64,000 nt of DNA, taken from Tamlana flava. GTDB taxonomy: Bacteria > Bacteroidota > Bacteroidia > Flavobacteriales > Flavobacteriaceae. Positions within the stretch are counted from its first letter, which is position 1, and each line of letters begins with the position of its first letter. The stretch spans positions 744,001 to 808,000 of the forward strand of contig NZ_JBGGTX010000002.1 in assembly GCF_041287255.1 (NCBI RefSeq), written 5' to 3'. Shown here one piece after another: positions 8,586 to 17,971 of this stretch. The position numbers and the translations under genes are program-made. The notes beneath the pieces are model-generated. The model made no database searches. It was not told where the DNA came from and saw only the letters and a program-made list of their open reading frames with translations.

Positions 8586-10751
8586 ATGAAAAGAACTTTG
8601 GTTTTTATCCTTTGCATGGTTTCTTTCGTTTTGCAAGCTCAAAACGTAACAAAACCAGAACTGCTTCCTCAAAAAATTGTGACAAATACCTATCATGGCA
8701 CCACACTTGAAGATCCTTATCAATATCTTGAAAACTTAGACGACCCAGAAGTAATTACATGGATGAGGGATAATGCCAACTATGCAAATTCTGTATTAAA
8801 TAGTATTTCGGGTAAGCAGGAGCTATTTGATAAAATGAAGGAATTGATAGAAAGAAGGGCGGCCTCAATTTATAATCTTCAAATTACAGATGATGATGTT
8901 TATTACTATTTGAAAAGAGTGCCGGGTGAAGAAATCGGTAAAATGTACACACGCAAAGGTTACGAAGGTGATGAAAAATTGTTTTTTGACCCCACCAAGT
9001 TTAGAAGCGATGAAGGTAAAACATATGTTGTTCAATCCATTACACCCAACATAAATGGGGATAAGATAGCTGTGAGTGTATCTCCAAATGGCTCTGAAAA
9101 CCCAGAAACACTTTTGTTTAAGGATACCGGTGAACAATATGATGAGATTATTCATCTAGGAAGAGGTATTTCCTGGAGGCCGGATGGCGAATCATTTTAT
9201 TATAATAAATATAATTCCCCTGATGTTTCCGATATGAACAGGAAACTTTACACTTTGGTTTATTTGCATACCGTGGGGAGTAATCAATCTGAAGATACCA
9301 TAGTTTTTTCAAAAGATGACTATGCAAGTTTAGACATTAAGGAAATGGAAATACCTATTATTCTTTATGGCAAAGAAGCAGATGTTAATATTTTGATTCC
9401 AAGTTCTGTTGATAAAGACATAGAATTATTCATGAAGGATTCAAATGATGAGGCTGCAGACTGGAAATTGGTATTAAGTAGAGAGGATGACGTGATTAAT
9501 TTGACAGCTAATTCAAAGTTTGTGTATTATCTAACCCATAAGGATGCGCCAAACTATAAAATAGTTAGAGCTTCACTTGAGGCTCCTGAGTTTTCAAATG
9601 CGGAAATTGTGGTGAAGGAATCTGATGATGAAATTATCACAGGGTTTAGCCTTACAAAAGATGGGTTGTATTACACTACAGTTAGAAACGGCGTTGAAGC
9701 CAAAGTATATTATCTTGCACATGGGGAAACTGAAAGTGTGGAACTGAATCTGCCTTTTGCGGCGGGCCAGGCATCTGTTTCTAGCAGAGGTAGTAAGTTT
9801 TCAGATATTTGGATTTCAATTTCTGGATGGACATCACCTGGCAAACGATTTTTGTACAGTCCAGATAAAAACACATTCACACACCAACAATTGTCCACTG
9901 TAGTTGAATACCCTGAATTAAAGAATCTTATAGCCAAGGAAGTGGAGGTTAAGTCCCATGACGGTGTAATGGTTCCCGTATCAATTATTTATAGCAAAGA
10001 TTTAAAATTGAACGGGCAAAATCCTGCTGTTATATATAGTTATGGTGCCTATGGAAATTCAACGTCTCCCTTTTTTAGTCCAATATTTCTAGCTTATACA
10101 ATGTATGATGGGATTTTAGTTGTACCCCACGTTAGGGGGGGTGGTGAGCTTGGGGATGCTTGGCACAGAGCGGGACAAAAATTAAATAAGCCAAATACAT
10201 GGAAAGATGCCATTGCAACCGCAGAGTATTTAATAGATGAAGGCTATTCCAACCCAAAAAAGATATCCATTTTTGGCGGTAGTGCAGGAGGGATTTTGGT
10301 GGGTAGATCAATTACCGAACGGCCCGATTTATTTGTGGCCGCTTCACCTTTGGTGGGCGCTATGAATACAGTGCGAATGGAAGAAACACCCAACGGGCCA
10401 GTAAATACCCCAGAGTTTGGTACGGCAAAAGACCCGGAAGAGTTTAAAGGTTTATTGGCTATGGATTCTTATCATAATTTAAAGCCTGGCACAGATTATC
10501 CTGCTACATTAATTACAGCAGGGATGAACGACCCAAGGGTAATAGCATGGGAGCCTTCAAAATTTGCAGCTAAAATGCAACATGATAACAAAGGAGATTC
10601 TCCAATTTTATTCTTGACTAATTTTGATGAGGGTCATGGTATCGGCAATACGTTGTCCCAAACGCTAAATAATTTTGCTAATGTTTTTTCTTTTTTCTAT
10701 TGGCAATCTCGACATCCAGACTTTAAATTAAAAAAATTGGTTAAAGATTAA
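8586..10751 (+). CDS. prolyl oligopeptidase family serine peptidase (S9A)
   Basis: A secreted 721-residue peptidase with an N-terminal signal peptide ending near LQAQ. It has a seven-bladed beta-propeller (about residues 90-430) and a C-terminal alpha/beta hydrolase domain. The nucleophile motif GGSAGG places the catalytic serine at residue 566, and EGHGIG supplies the histidine at residue 684. It would cleave after proline in short peptides in the periplasm. It is monocistronic, followed by a shared terminator. Confidence 0.94.
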   Translation: MKRTLVFILCMVSFVLQAQNVTKPELLPQKIVTNTYHGTTLEDPYQYLENLDDPEVITWMRDNANYANSVLNSISGKQELFDKMKELIERRAASIYNLQITDDDVYYYLKRVPGEEIGKMYTRKGYEGDEKLFFDPTKFRSDEGKTYVVQSITPNINGDKIAVSVSPNGSENPETLLFKDTGEQYDEIIHLGRGISWRPDGESFYYNKYNSPDVSDMNRKLYTLVYLHTVGSNQSEDTIVFSKDDYASLDIKEMEIPIILYGKEADVNILIPSSVDKDIELFMKDSNDEAADWKLVLSREDDVINLTANSKFVYYLTHKDAPNYKIVRASLEAPEFSNAEIVVKESDDEIITGFSLTKDGLYYTTVRNGVEAKVYYLAHGETESVELNLPFAAGQASVSSRGSKFSDIWISISGWTSPGKRFLYSPDKNTFTHQQLSTVVEYPELKNLIAKEVEVKSHDGVMVPVSIIYSKDLKLNGQNPAVIYSYGAYGNSTSPFFSPIFLAYTMYDGILVVPHVRGGGELGDAWHRAGQKLNKPNTWKDAIATAEYLIDEGYSNPKKISIFGGSAGGILVGRSITERPDLFVAASPLVGAMNTVRMEETPNGPVNTPEFGTAKDPEEFKGLLAMDSYHNLKPGTDYPATLITAGMNDPRVIAWEPSKFAAKMQHDNKGDSPILFLTNFDEGHGIGNTLSQTLNNFANVFSFFYWQSRHPDFKLKKLVKD

Positions 10752-10763
10752 AGAATGAAAAAA

Positions 10764-10790
10764 GGGACGTTTTTAAAAACGCCCTTTTTT
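10764..10790. terminator. bidirectional terminator after the S9 peptidase
   Basis: A stem of GGG-CGTTTTT against AAAAACG-CCC with one bulged A is followed by a run of T. It separates the convergent peptidase gene and the small membrane protein gene, and its edge touches the latter's stop codon. Confidence 0.75.
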
Positions 10791-11104
10791 TAAAGAATGA
10801 TAATCAATAGTAAAATGATTATAATGGCCCCGCTGGAAATGTAAATGCCATTTCCTGATGCCCTAACACTTTTTTTAATGGTGCGGACTTCTTTGAGGAG
10901 TTCCTTTCTTTCAGCACGGTTTAGAGTTGACTTATCTATTTCCTTAATTTCATAAAGACGGTCAATCATTATTTTAATTTCTGGTGGTATTTCGGTTGTT
11001 TTTGTCGTTGCATGGACGGTTGATTTTTCCTTAGCCCTTATAGTATTAGGAAATGCGCTCAGCGAGAGAAACATAACCAATAAAAAGAAAACTTTTTTAG
11101 TCAT
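10790..11104 (-). CDS. small exported protein with C-terminal membrane anchor
   Basis: A 104-residue protein that I do not recognise. It starts with a signal peptide (MTKKVFFLLVMFLSLSAF), followed by a charged, helical middle (about residues 40-82) rich in Lys, Glu and Arg. It ends with a strongly hydrophobic helix of Ile and Leu (IIIILLLIIIL). This layout suggests a periplasmic helix tethered to the inner membrane. It stands alone between two terminators. Confidence 0.7.
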   Translation of the reverse strand: MTKKVFFLLVMFLSLSAFPNTIRAKEKSTVHATTKTTEIPPEIKIMIDRLYEIKEIDKSTLNRAERKELLKEVRTIKKSVRASGNGIYISSGAIIIILLLIIIL

Positions 11105-11190
11105 AATATTATTTTTTTAATTTTTACTTCTATAAATATACGCTTTTCTGGAGGTTTTGAGACTTAATCTTTAAGAGCCCCTGCAACAAA

Positions 11191-11225
11191 AAAAAGGGAC
11201 GATTTGAAAAATCGTCCCTTTTTTT
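11191..11225 (-). terminator. terminator downstream of hemD
   Basis: A strong symmetric hairpin has arms AAAGGGACGATTT and AAATCGTCCCTTT around a short loop, with A and T runs on either side. It lies 18 nt beyond the hemD stop on the minus strand and can also stop plus-strand transcripts. Confidence 0.8.
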
Positions 11226-11242
11226 ATTGTTGTAAAATTATC

Positions 11243-11992
11243 TTATTTCCCTTTGTTAACCTTCTCAATATACTTTTCCAAGGCCATGGTCATTGAAGGT
11301 GTTTCTGGTGTTGGTGCCGCAATATCTACGCGTAACCCTTTTTCTTCTACGGCTTTAATGGTCGTATTTCCAAATACGGCAATACGTGTTTCATTTTGTT
11401 TGAAATCAGGGAAATTTTGAAACAAGGATTCAATTCCAGAAGGACTAAAAAATACCAAAACATCGTAAAAAACATTGGCCAAATCTGATAAATCGCTGAT
11501 TACAGTCTTATAAAAAACGGCCTGTTTCCAGTTTACGCCTAAAGCATCCAAAGTGTTTGGTACTTCAGGTTTTACCTTATCGGTATTTGGTAACAGGAAT
11601 TTTTCGTCTTTATATTTCTTGATTAATGGCGAAAGCTCAGAAAAAGTACGTTTGCCAACATAAATTTTACGCTTTCTGTACACCACATACTTTTGAAGAT
11701 AAAAAGCCACAGCTTCAGACTGGCAAAAATATTTCATCGTATCTGGCACCTTAAAGCGCATTTCTTGAGCCACCCTAAAAAAGTGGTCAACAGCATTTCG
11801 ACTAGTAAGAATAATAGCCGTATAATTGTTTAAGTCTACTTTTTGATGTCTGATTTCCTTTGCTGGAACCCCTTCAACATGAATAAAAGGCCTGAAATCA
11901 ATTTTCACATGTTGTTTTTCTTGTAAATCGAAGTAAGGCGAGTTCTCAATTTTTGGTTCAGGCTGGGACACTAAAATAGTTTTCACTTTCAT
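11243..11992 (-). CDS. hemD: uroporphyrinogen-III synthase
   Basis: Cyclises hydroxymethylbilane to uroporphyrinogen III, inverting ring D, in haem and sirohaem synthesis. The 249-residue length fits. HemD sequences diverge strongly, but the two-domain pattern is visible: LTSRNAVDHFF near residue 60, and DVLVFFSPSGIESLF followed by VFGNTTIKAVEEKG in the second half. It is 21 nt downstream of a DUF4271 gene, a pairing that is standard in Bacteroidota and supports the call. Other hem genes are not adjacent. Confidence 0.9.
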   Translation of the reverse strand: MKVKTILVSQPEPKIENSPYFDLQEKQHVKIDFRPFIHVEGVPAKEIRHQKVDLNNYTAIILTSRNAVDHFFRVAQEMRFKVPDTMKYFCQSEAVAFYLQKYVVYRKRKIYVGKRTFSELSPLIKKYKDEKFLLPNTDKVKPEVPNTLDALGVNWKQAVFYKTVISDLSDLANVFYDVLVFFSPSGIESLFQNFPDFKQNETRIAVFGNTTIKAVEEKGLRVDIAAPTPETPSMTMALEKYIEKVNKGK

Positions 11993-12013
11993 AAGCGTAG
12001 GCAGTTTTTTCTT

Positions 12014-12661
12014 TTATTTATCGAAAAACACCTTGTATAAAATAACGTACGGTGCAATTTCGAGAGCGCAAAGATACAAAATAAAATAGAATAAGTTGTG
12101 TTTTAGTAAACTTTGATTTGCTTTTAAAGAGCTAATTAATCCAATAATATTCAATGATAACAACAATCCGATAATGCTGTAAATGATTGTTTTATTTGGC
12201 TCAAAACTGTACAATAGCAAAGCATTAATGGGCAGTAAAACAAGTCCCAAAAAGTTTTTAAAACTTATTTTTTGGAAGATATACTGGTCAACCAACTTAT
12301 CAATTTCAAAAAGGCTGCCTATTAATCGCTCAACTAGTACTTTTATTAAAATGAAAGCAGCTATGGCAAAAGCAAGTTGGAACATGCTGTTTAAAGAGAG
12401 ACTGTTTGTGCCAAAAATGAGCCTAATACTTATAAAACAGAATAAAGAAACAGACAGTATGAGGTTGCCAAAAAGCAATGCGTCAAATTTGTCAAAGAAT
12501 TTTTGGTCTCGCGAGTATATTTTAAGGTATTTGTCGTTTCCCAGTACCAATACAAAATCATCAAAACGCTTTGGGGAAGTAAGTTTTGCAATGGCAACAA
12601 CAACTAGTCCAACAACGATTAGCACGGTAAACAACTCATTTGAAACTATGTTACGAAGCAT
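12014..12661 (-). CDS. DUF4271 domain membrane protein
   Basis: A 215-residue integral membrane protein with about six hydrophobic segments, belonging to the Bacteroidota-specific DUF4271 family. The position immediately upstream of hemD is the usual one for this family. Function is unknown. The conserved co-location may point to porphyrin metabolism or may only be a shared promoter. Confidence 0.85.
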   Translation of the reverse strand: MLRNIVSNELFTVLIVVGLVVVAIAKLTSPKRFDDFVLVLGNDKYLKIYSRDQKFFDKFDALLFGNLILSVSLFCFISIRLIFGTNSLSLNSMFQLAFAIAAFILIKVLVERLIGSLFEIDKLVDQYIFQKISFKNFLGLVLLPINALLLYSFEPNKTIIYSIIGLLLSLNIIGLISSLKANQSLLKHNLFYFILYLCALEIAPYVILYKVFFDK

Positions 12662-12871
12662 GCCATAAAATTATTATATTTTTCAATATCGGAGTGTATT
12701 ATTGAGTATTATTTAAAAAAAATAAACACTTAATAATGTACATTTGCTAAAAACTAATTTTCGTGAATATTCTCTGAACTGGCTATCCTGTGGTTGAAGT
12801 GAAAATGGACTTAATAAGGAAGAAGTAAACTTCAGAGTGTTTTAAAATTGATTATCGAGTAAAATTGAATT

Positions 12872-13594
12872 ATGCCCGAGATTGTTGTAATTATTCCAAC
12901 ATATAACGAGATAGAAAATATTGAGGCTATCATCAAGGCCGTTTTTTCACAGTCAGATGACATCCATGTTTTAATAGTTGACGATAATTCCCCAGATCTT
13001 ACAGCATTAAAAGTAAAAGAGCTTCAAAAAGATTTTAAAGACCGTTTGTTTTTGGAAATAAGAAAGGAAAAATCAGGTTTGGGCACCGCTTATATAAGTG
13101 GATTTAAATGGGCCCTAAAAAGGGAATACCAATATATTTTTGAAATGGATGCCGATTTTTCACATAACCCAAAAGATGTTCTAAGACTTTATGAAACTTG
13201 CCAATCGGGTGGTGCCGATATGGCCATTGGGTCAAGGTACGTTACCGGTGTTAATGTGGTTAATTGGCCTATGGCAAGGGTGCTAATGTCTTATTTTGCA
13301 TCAAAGTATGTGCGTTTTATTACGGGCATGAAAATTCATGACGCCACCGCCGGATATGTTTGTTATAAAAGAAATGTTTTAGAGACCATTAACCTAGACA
13401 CTATAAAGTTTATTGGCTATGCATTTCAAATTGAAATGAAATTTAAGGCCTATATAAAAAACTTTAAGATTGTTGAAGTGCCTGTTGTTTTCACAGATAG
13501 AACAAAAGGAGAATCCAAATTAAGTTCTGGCATAATTTCTGAAGCCATTTTTGGAGTAATCTCAATGAAGTTGAAGAGTTTATTTAAAAAATAA
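12872..13594 (+). CDS. family 2 glycosyltransferase, polyprenol monophosphomannose synthase-like
   Basis: A 240-residue soluble GT-A enzyme. It begins with VVIIPTYNEIENIEAII and has VDDNSPD and the donor/metal motif MDADFSHNP near residue 93. The end of the domain has the dolichol-phosphate mannosyltransferase pattern (FQIEMKFKAY, then VPVVFTDRTKGESKLS). It probably moves mannose from GDP-mannose to polyprenyl phosphate. No C-terminal membrane domain is present. It is first in an operon with dihydroorotase (9-nt gap) and DUF4296, an arrangement typical of flavobacteria. Confidence 0.9.
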   Translation: MPEIVVIIPTYNEIENIEAIIKAVFSQSDDIHVLIVDDNSPDLTALKVKELQKDFKDRLFLEIRKEKSGLGTAYISGFKWALKREYQYIFEMDADFSHNPKDVLRLYETCQSGGADMAIGSRYVTGVNVVNWPMARVLMSYFASKYVRFITGMKIHDATAGYVCYKRNVLETINLDTIKFIGYAFQIEMKFKAYIKNFKIVEVPVVFTDRTKGESKLSSGIISEAIFGVISMKLKSLFKK

Positions 13595-13602
13595 AGCTAC
13601 CA

Positions 13603-14946
13603 ATGAAAAAAACTACCCTTATAAAAAATGCCAACATAGTAAATGAAGGTACTATTTTTAGTGGCGATATACTTATTGAAGGCGAATATATAAAGCAGAT
13701 AGATGAGTCTATCAGTGCAAAATCTTCCAATGTAAATGTTTTTGATGCCGAAGGGAGATATGTTTTGCCCGGGGTAATAGACGACCAAGTACATTTTCGT
13801 GAACCCGGTTTAACTCACAAAGCCAATATTGAGACCGAAAGTAAGGCCGCTATTGCAGGGGGAATTACGTCGTTTATTGAAATGCCCAATACCAATCCGC
13901 AAACCACAACTATTGAGGAATTGGAAAACAAATTCAAAAGAGCTTCAAAAACATCGTTTGCCAATTATTCTTTTATGTTTGGCGGCACTAATGATAATTT
14001 AGAAGAAATTTTAAAACTGGATGTCAACCAAGTTGCAGGACTAAAGTTGTTCTTGGGTTCTTCAACAGGCAATATGTTGGTGGATGATGCTGAGGTTTTA
14101 GAAAAAATCTTCAAAAGCACAAACATGCTTATTTCAGTGCATTGCGAAGACGAGGGTACCATTAAAAAGAATTTTGCTAAGTATCATGACAAATATGGGG
14201 ATGATATTCCAATAAAATACCATCCCAAAATACGAAGTGAGGAAGCTTGCTATTTGTCATCTTCCAAAGCTACTGAATTGGCAAAAAAGACGGGTGCAAG
14301 ATTGCATGTTTTTCATCTTTCAACGGGAAAGGAAACCGGTCTGTTTACAAATAAAATTCCGTTGGAAGAAAAAAAGATAACAGCCGAAGTATGCATACAT
14401 CACCTATGGTTTTCTGATGAAGATTATGAAAAAAAAGGTACTTTAATCAAGTGGAACCCAGCTGTAAAAACCAGTGCTGATAGGGATAAATTGTGGGAGG
14501 CTTTACTTGATGATCGAATTGATGTTATAGCTACGGACCATGCGCCTCATACTATAGACGAGAAGAAAAACGTTTATACCAATGCGCCTTCGGGTGGGCC
14601 TTTGGTGCAACATGCACTTCCGGCCATGCTTGAAATGTACCACAGAGGAAAAATATCAATAGAAAAAGTAGTTGAAAAAATGTGCCACAACCCTGCTATT
14701 TTATTTCAGGTTGAACGACGTGGGTTTATTAGGGAAGGCTATTTTGCCGACTTAGTTTTGGTAGATTTGAATAACCCATGGACGGTAAAAAAAGAAAATA
14801 TTTTATATAAATGTGGGTGGTCGCCGTTTGAGGGTGCCACATTTAAATCTAGAATTACACATACTTTTTTAAATGGTAATTTGGTATACCAAAACTCAAA
14901 ATTTAGCAATGTAAAATCGGCTAAACGATTAACATTTAATAGATGA
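13603..14946 (+). CDS. pyrC: dihydroorotase (Bacteroidota type)
   Basis: Catalyses ring closure of carbamoyl aspartate to dihydroorotate in pyrimidine synthesis. The 447-residue length and the class I layout fit. It has DDQVHFREPG at residues 60-69, GLKLFLGSSTGNM (the segment with the usual carbamylated Lys), HCEDE, and DHAPHT near the C-terminal third. The first metal ligand of the usual HxH pair is Gln62 here (QVH). I recall this as common in Bacteroidota enzymes annotated as dihydroorotase. The stop codon overlaps the next gene's ATG (ATGA). Confidence 0.88.
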   Translation: MKKTTLIKNANIVNEGTIFSGDILIEGEYIKQIDESISAKSSNVNVFDAEGRYVLPGVIDDQVHFREPGLTHKANIETESKAAIAGGITSFIEMPNTNPQTTTIEELENKFKRASKTSFANYSFMFGGTNDNLEEILKLDVNQVAGLKLFLGSSTGNMLVDDAEVLEKIFKSTNMLISVHCEDEGTIKKNFAKYHDKYGDDIPIKYHPKIRSEEACYLSSSKATELAKKTGARLHVFHLSTGKETGLFTNKIPLEEKKITAEVCIHHLWFSDEDYEKKGTLIKWNPAVKTSADRDKLWEALLDDRIDVIATDHAPHTIDEKKNVYTNAPSGGPLVQHALPAMLEMYHRGKISIEKVVEKMCHNPAILFQVERRGFIREGYFADLVLVDLNNPWTVKKENILYKCGWSPFEGATFKSRITHTFLNGNLVYQNSKFSNVKSAKRLTFNR

Positions 14947-15497
14947 TTTTAAGAAAATATTTATTGGCAATTGTATTGGTTTTAATGGTTGTGGCCTGTA
15001 AAAAAGTAAAAGGACCGGATAAACCAAAAAACCTGATTTCAAAAAAAGAAATGGTCAATATTTTAATTGATGCAAAACTTGTTTCTTCGGCAAGCGCCAT
15101 GAATAAAAGAATCATGAGGGATAGTGGAATGGTTATCAAGAACTACGTTTTTGTCAAGTATAATATTGATAGTTTGCAGTTTGCCCAGAGCAATGATTAT
15201 TATGCTTTTCATATAAAAGATTACGAAGATATTTACACCGAGGTTGAGGATAGCTTAGAGCGACTTAAGCAAAAGCTTAAAGAGCAGGAGGCCGAAGAAT
15301 GGAAAATGCAAACCAAACGTGAGGAGGATTCATTAAAAGCCATAAAAAAAGATTCGGCCGAGGTGATAGAAGAGAAGTATTCTTTAAGTCCGTTGAAAAG
15401 GAATGATTCCATTATTAAGGGGCTCGTTGATAAAAAATATGAGCAAAACAAAAAGTTCCTTAAACCTGTTTCAGATACTGTTTCCCCACTGAATTAA
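14943..15497 (+). CDS. DUF4296 domain lipoprotein
   Basis: A 184-residue lipoprotein with signal and lipobox VVAC (Cys19). A DUF4296 domain follows (about residues 30-115: ISKKEMVNILIDAKL), then a long charged coiled-coil-like segment rich in Glu, Lys and Arg (about residues 90-150). It overlaps the dihydroorotase stop by 4 nt, so it is translationally coupled to it. The last 38 nt overlap the end of the convergent epimerase gene. Function is unknown; the gene order is conserved in flavobacteria. Confidence 0.87.
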   Translation: MILRKYLLAIVLVLMVVACKKVKGPDKPKNLISKKEMVNILIDAKLVSSASAMNKRIMRDSGMVIKNYVFVKYNIDSLQFAQSNDYYAFHIKDYEDIYTEVEDSLERLKQKLKEQEAEEWKMQTKREEDSLKAIKKDSAEVIEEKYSLSPLKRNDSIIKGLVDKKYEQNKKFLKPVSDTVSPLN

Positions 15498-16467
15498 TGC
15501 TTTCTTCAATAGGTTGAAATTCATAGTTAAGGGCATTTTTTACTTTAATGCTGTTAAACCTTTTTTCAGTAGATATTGCTTCTGCTAAATGCCTGGTTAG
15601 TCGTCTGCGTTTGCCGGTTAGCTTGTGGTTTAGCCAATCGAGTTTCCAAATAATGTCCAACAAGGTTTTTGTTGCCAATTTAGTAGGGGGCTGTGAATTG
15701 ACTGATTTAGCTAAAGCTTGAAGAAAATCTTTATAGGCCCAATTTTCTGCCACTAAAACAAACCGTTCATTTTTTATATGGCTATCCATGAGTCCAATCA
15801 TGATGGCAACAACATCTTCCACTGCCACGACACCAATGGTTCCAGAAGGGAAATATTTCATGCCTTTATGTGCTCTTTTAAATAAGCTTCCTGAGCCGTA
15901 ACGCCAAATGCCGCTTCCCAAAATTACCCCAGGATTAACAATTATGGTATCAACCCCTTCTTGGGTGCCGCGCCAAACTTCCATTTCGGCACCGTACTTT
16001 GTTATACCATAAACACTATTGTCTGACTCTGGATTCCAAACCGTTTCTTCAGTAACATCTTCATTTTTCAGAGGTCTGCCTAAGGTTGCCACGGAGCTCA
16101 CATAGCAAAGTTTTTCAATGTTATGGGAAACACATAGGTTCACCACGTTGGCTGTGCCTTCAATGTTTGTTTTTCTTAAAAGATGGTATTTATCGGGCTC
16201 GAAAGATACAAAAGCGGCACTGTGATAAACTTTATTGACTCCCTTAAGAGCATTGGTTAAGGACGGAACATCCAAAATATCTGCCTTAACCCAATCAATA
16301 GAATCAAAAATGTCTTCGTAATTATTGGTGTAACACGAAAAAACGCTTTTTACATTGTCAAGTTTACGTTCCTTTCGGTAAATGGCCCGCACTTTTTCAT
16401 TTGCTTTGGCAAGCCTAAACAGCAAATGCGCACCAACCAAACCAGTACCTCCTGTTACTAAAATCAT
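15460..16467 (-). CDS. NAD-dependent epimerase/dehydratase family protein
   Basis: A 335-residue extended short-chain dehydrogenase. The N-terminal Rossmann motif GGTGLVGAHL (residues 5-14) binds NAD(P), and the catalytic YxxxK is YGITK (Y152 region). The 3-beta-HSD/dihydroflavonol-reductase-like subgroup fits, and the substrate is not evident. The 3' end overlaps the convergent DUF4296 gene by 38 nt. Confidence 0.88.
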   Translation of the reverse strand: MILVTGGTGLVGAHLLFRLAKANEKVRAIYRKERKLDNVKSVFSCYTNNYEDIFDSIDWVKADILDVPSLTNALKGVNKVYHSAAFVSFEPDKYHLLRKTNIEGTANVVNLCVSHNIEKLCYVSSVATLGRPLKNEDVTEETVWNPESDNSVYGITKYGAEMEVWRGTQEGVDTIIVNPGVILGSGIWRYGSGSLFKRAHKGMKYFPSGTIGVVAVEDVVAIMIGLMDSHIKNERFVLVAENWAYKDFLQALAKSVNSQPPTKLATKTLLDIIWKLDWLNHKLTGKRRRLTRHLAEAISTEKRFNSIKVKNALNYEFQPIEESINSVGKQYLKQV

Positions 16468-16520
16468 AGAACTAATGTAAAGAAATATTCATTATGTCTC
16501 AGTAATTATACCTGTATTTT

Positions 16521-16528
16521 TATCTTTG
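16521..16528 (+). promoter_or_regulatory. -7 promoter element (TAnnTTTG) of tyrS
   Basis: TATCTTTG matches the Bacteroidota -7 consensus and lies 24 nt before the tyrS ATG at 16553. Its position argues against the upstream in-frame TTG at 16526, which lies inside the box, as a start codon. Confidence 0.6.
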
Positions 16529-16552
16529 CATAGTTTTTTAAAAAGTAGAACC

Positions 16553-17848
16553 ATGATAAAGAATTTTGTTGAAGAATTAACTTGGAGAGGCATGATCCAT
16601 ACGGTTATGCCGGGTGCCGAAGAACACTTAATGGAAGGCATGCGAAGTGCCTATGTAGGGTTCGATCCAACAGCAGATTCTTTACATATTGGTAATTTGG
16701 TGCCAATCATGTTGTTGGCCCATTATCAGCGTTGCGGACATAGACCCGTGGCTTTGGTTGGGGGTGCAACCGGAATGATTGGTGACCCATCTGGCAAGTC
16801 CAGCGAACGTAATTTATTGGACGAAAAAACATTACGCCATAATCAAGAAGCCATAAAAAATCAATTGGCCCATTTTTTAGATTTTGAAAGTAATGCCGAC
16901 AACGCCGCTATTTTGGTAAACAATTATGATTGGATGAAAGAGTTCTCGTTTTTGGAATTCATTCGCGATGTTGGTAAGCACATTACCGTGAATTACATGA
17001 TGGCAAAGGATTCTGTTAAGAACAGGATTTCATCAGACTCTACAGAAGGTATGAGTTTTACGGAATTCACCTATCAATTGGTTCAAGGTTATGATTTTCT
17101 TCATTTGTACAAAGAAAAGGATTGCACTATTCAAATGGGCGGTAGCGACCAATGGGGTAATATAACTACCGGAACGGAGCTCATTAGAAGAATTGATAGC
17201 GGAAAGGGTTATGCTATTACATGCCCTTTAATAACAAAATCTGATGGGTCTAAATTTGGAAAATCTGAAGGCGGAAATGTATGGTTGGATGCTGAAAGAA
17301 CGTCACCTTATAAATTCTATCAATATTGGTTGAACTCTAGTGACGAGGATGCCGAAAAGTATATCAAGATTTTCACGTTTTTAAATGAAGCTGAAATCAG
17401 AACATTTACCGAAGAACACAAACAAGCCCCTCATTTAAGGATTTTACAGAAACGTTTGGCAGAAGAAATTACCACAATGGTGCATTCAAAAGAGGATTTG
17501 GAAAATGCCATCAAGGCAAGTAATATACTTTTTGGAAATTCTACAGGAGATGATTTAAAGCAACTCAACGAAAAAACGTTTTTAGATGTTTTTGAGGGAG
17601 TGCCTCAAACACAAATTTCAAAATCTGAAATTGAAAATGGTTTGGATGTTATAGCTGCTTTGGCTGAAAAGGGTGGGTTTTTAAAATCAAACGGAGAGGC
17701 GAGAAGGGCATTAAAAGAAAACTCTATTTCCGTAAATAAAGAAAAAGTAAAAGAAGACTACAGCATCACTTCAAAAGACCTGATTAATAATAAATTTGTG
17801 CTTTTGCAACGCGGTAAAAAGAATTATTTCGTTTTGCAGGTCATATAA
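16553..17848 (+). CDS. tyrS: tyrosine--tRNA ligase
   Basis: Charges tRNA-Tyr. It is a class I synthetase of about 431 residues from the ATG at 16553, beginning MIKNFVEELTWRG. The HIGH-type signature is HIGN in DPTADSLHIGNLVP, the tyrosine pocket includes YQLVQGYDFLHL and GGSDQWGNI, and the KMSKS loop is KFGKSEG. A C-terminal S4-like RNA-binding domain holds SNGEARRALKENSISVN. A longer frame from a TTG at 16526 is unlikely because that codon lies in the promoter box. A terminator hairpin follows directly. Confidence 0.96.
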   Translation: MIKNFVEELTWRGMIHTVMPGAEEHLMEGMRSAYVGFDPTADSLHIGNLVPIMLLAHYQRCGHRPVALVGGATGMIGDPSGKSSERNLLDEKTLRHNQEAIKNQLAHFLDFESNADNAAILVNNYDWMKEFSFLEFIRDVGKHITVNYMMAKDSVKNRISSDSTEGMSFTEFTYQLVQGYDFLHLYKEKDCTIQMGGSDQWGNITTGTELIRRIDSGKGYAITCPLITKSDGSKFGKSEGGNVWLDAERTSPYKFYQYWLNSSDEDAEKYIKIFTFLNEAEIRTFTEEHKQAPHLRILQKRLAEEITTMVHSKEDLENAIKASNILFGNSTGDDLKQLNEKTFLDVFEGVPQTQISKSEIENGLDVIAALAEKGGFLKSNGEARRALKENSISVNKEKVKEDYSITSKDLINNKFVLLQRGKKNYFVLQVI

Positions 17849-17854
17849 AATAAT

Positions 17855-17881
17855 AAAGCCCGATTTTTAAAATCGGGCTTT
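17855..17881 (+). terminator. tyrS terminator
   Basis: A 13-bp perfect stem, AAAGCCCGATTTT against AAAATCGGGCTTT, begins 7 nt after the tyrS stop. Confidence 0.85.
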
Positions 17882-17971
17882 ATAAAACTAACAAACCAAA
17901 CTAATAACTAAATTTTTCTTTTTCTTAGTCATTGGTTTGGTCGTAAGCTATATGTTGACCTTACTGAGAAA

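Noticed and set aside
12739..12746. TACATTTG as a promoter for the glycosyltransferase operon
   Set aside because: It matches TAnnTTTG but has no -33 TTTG at the right distance and lies 126 nt from the ATG. Chance matches are expected in AT-rich spacers.
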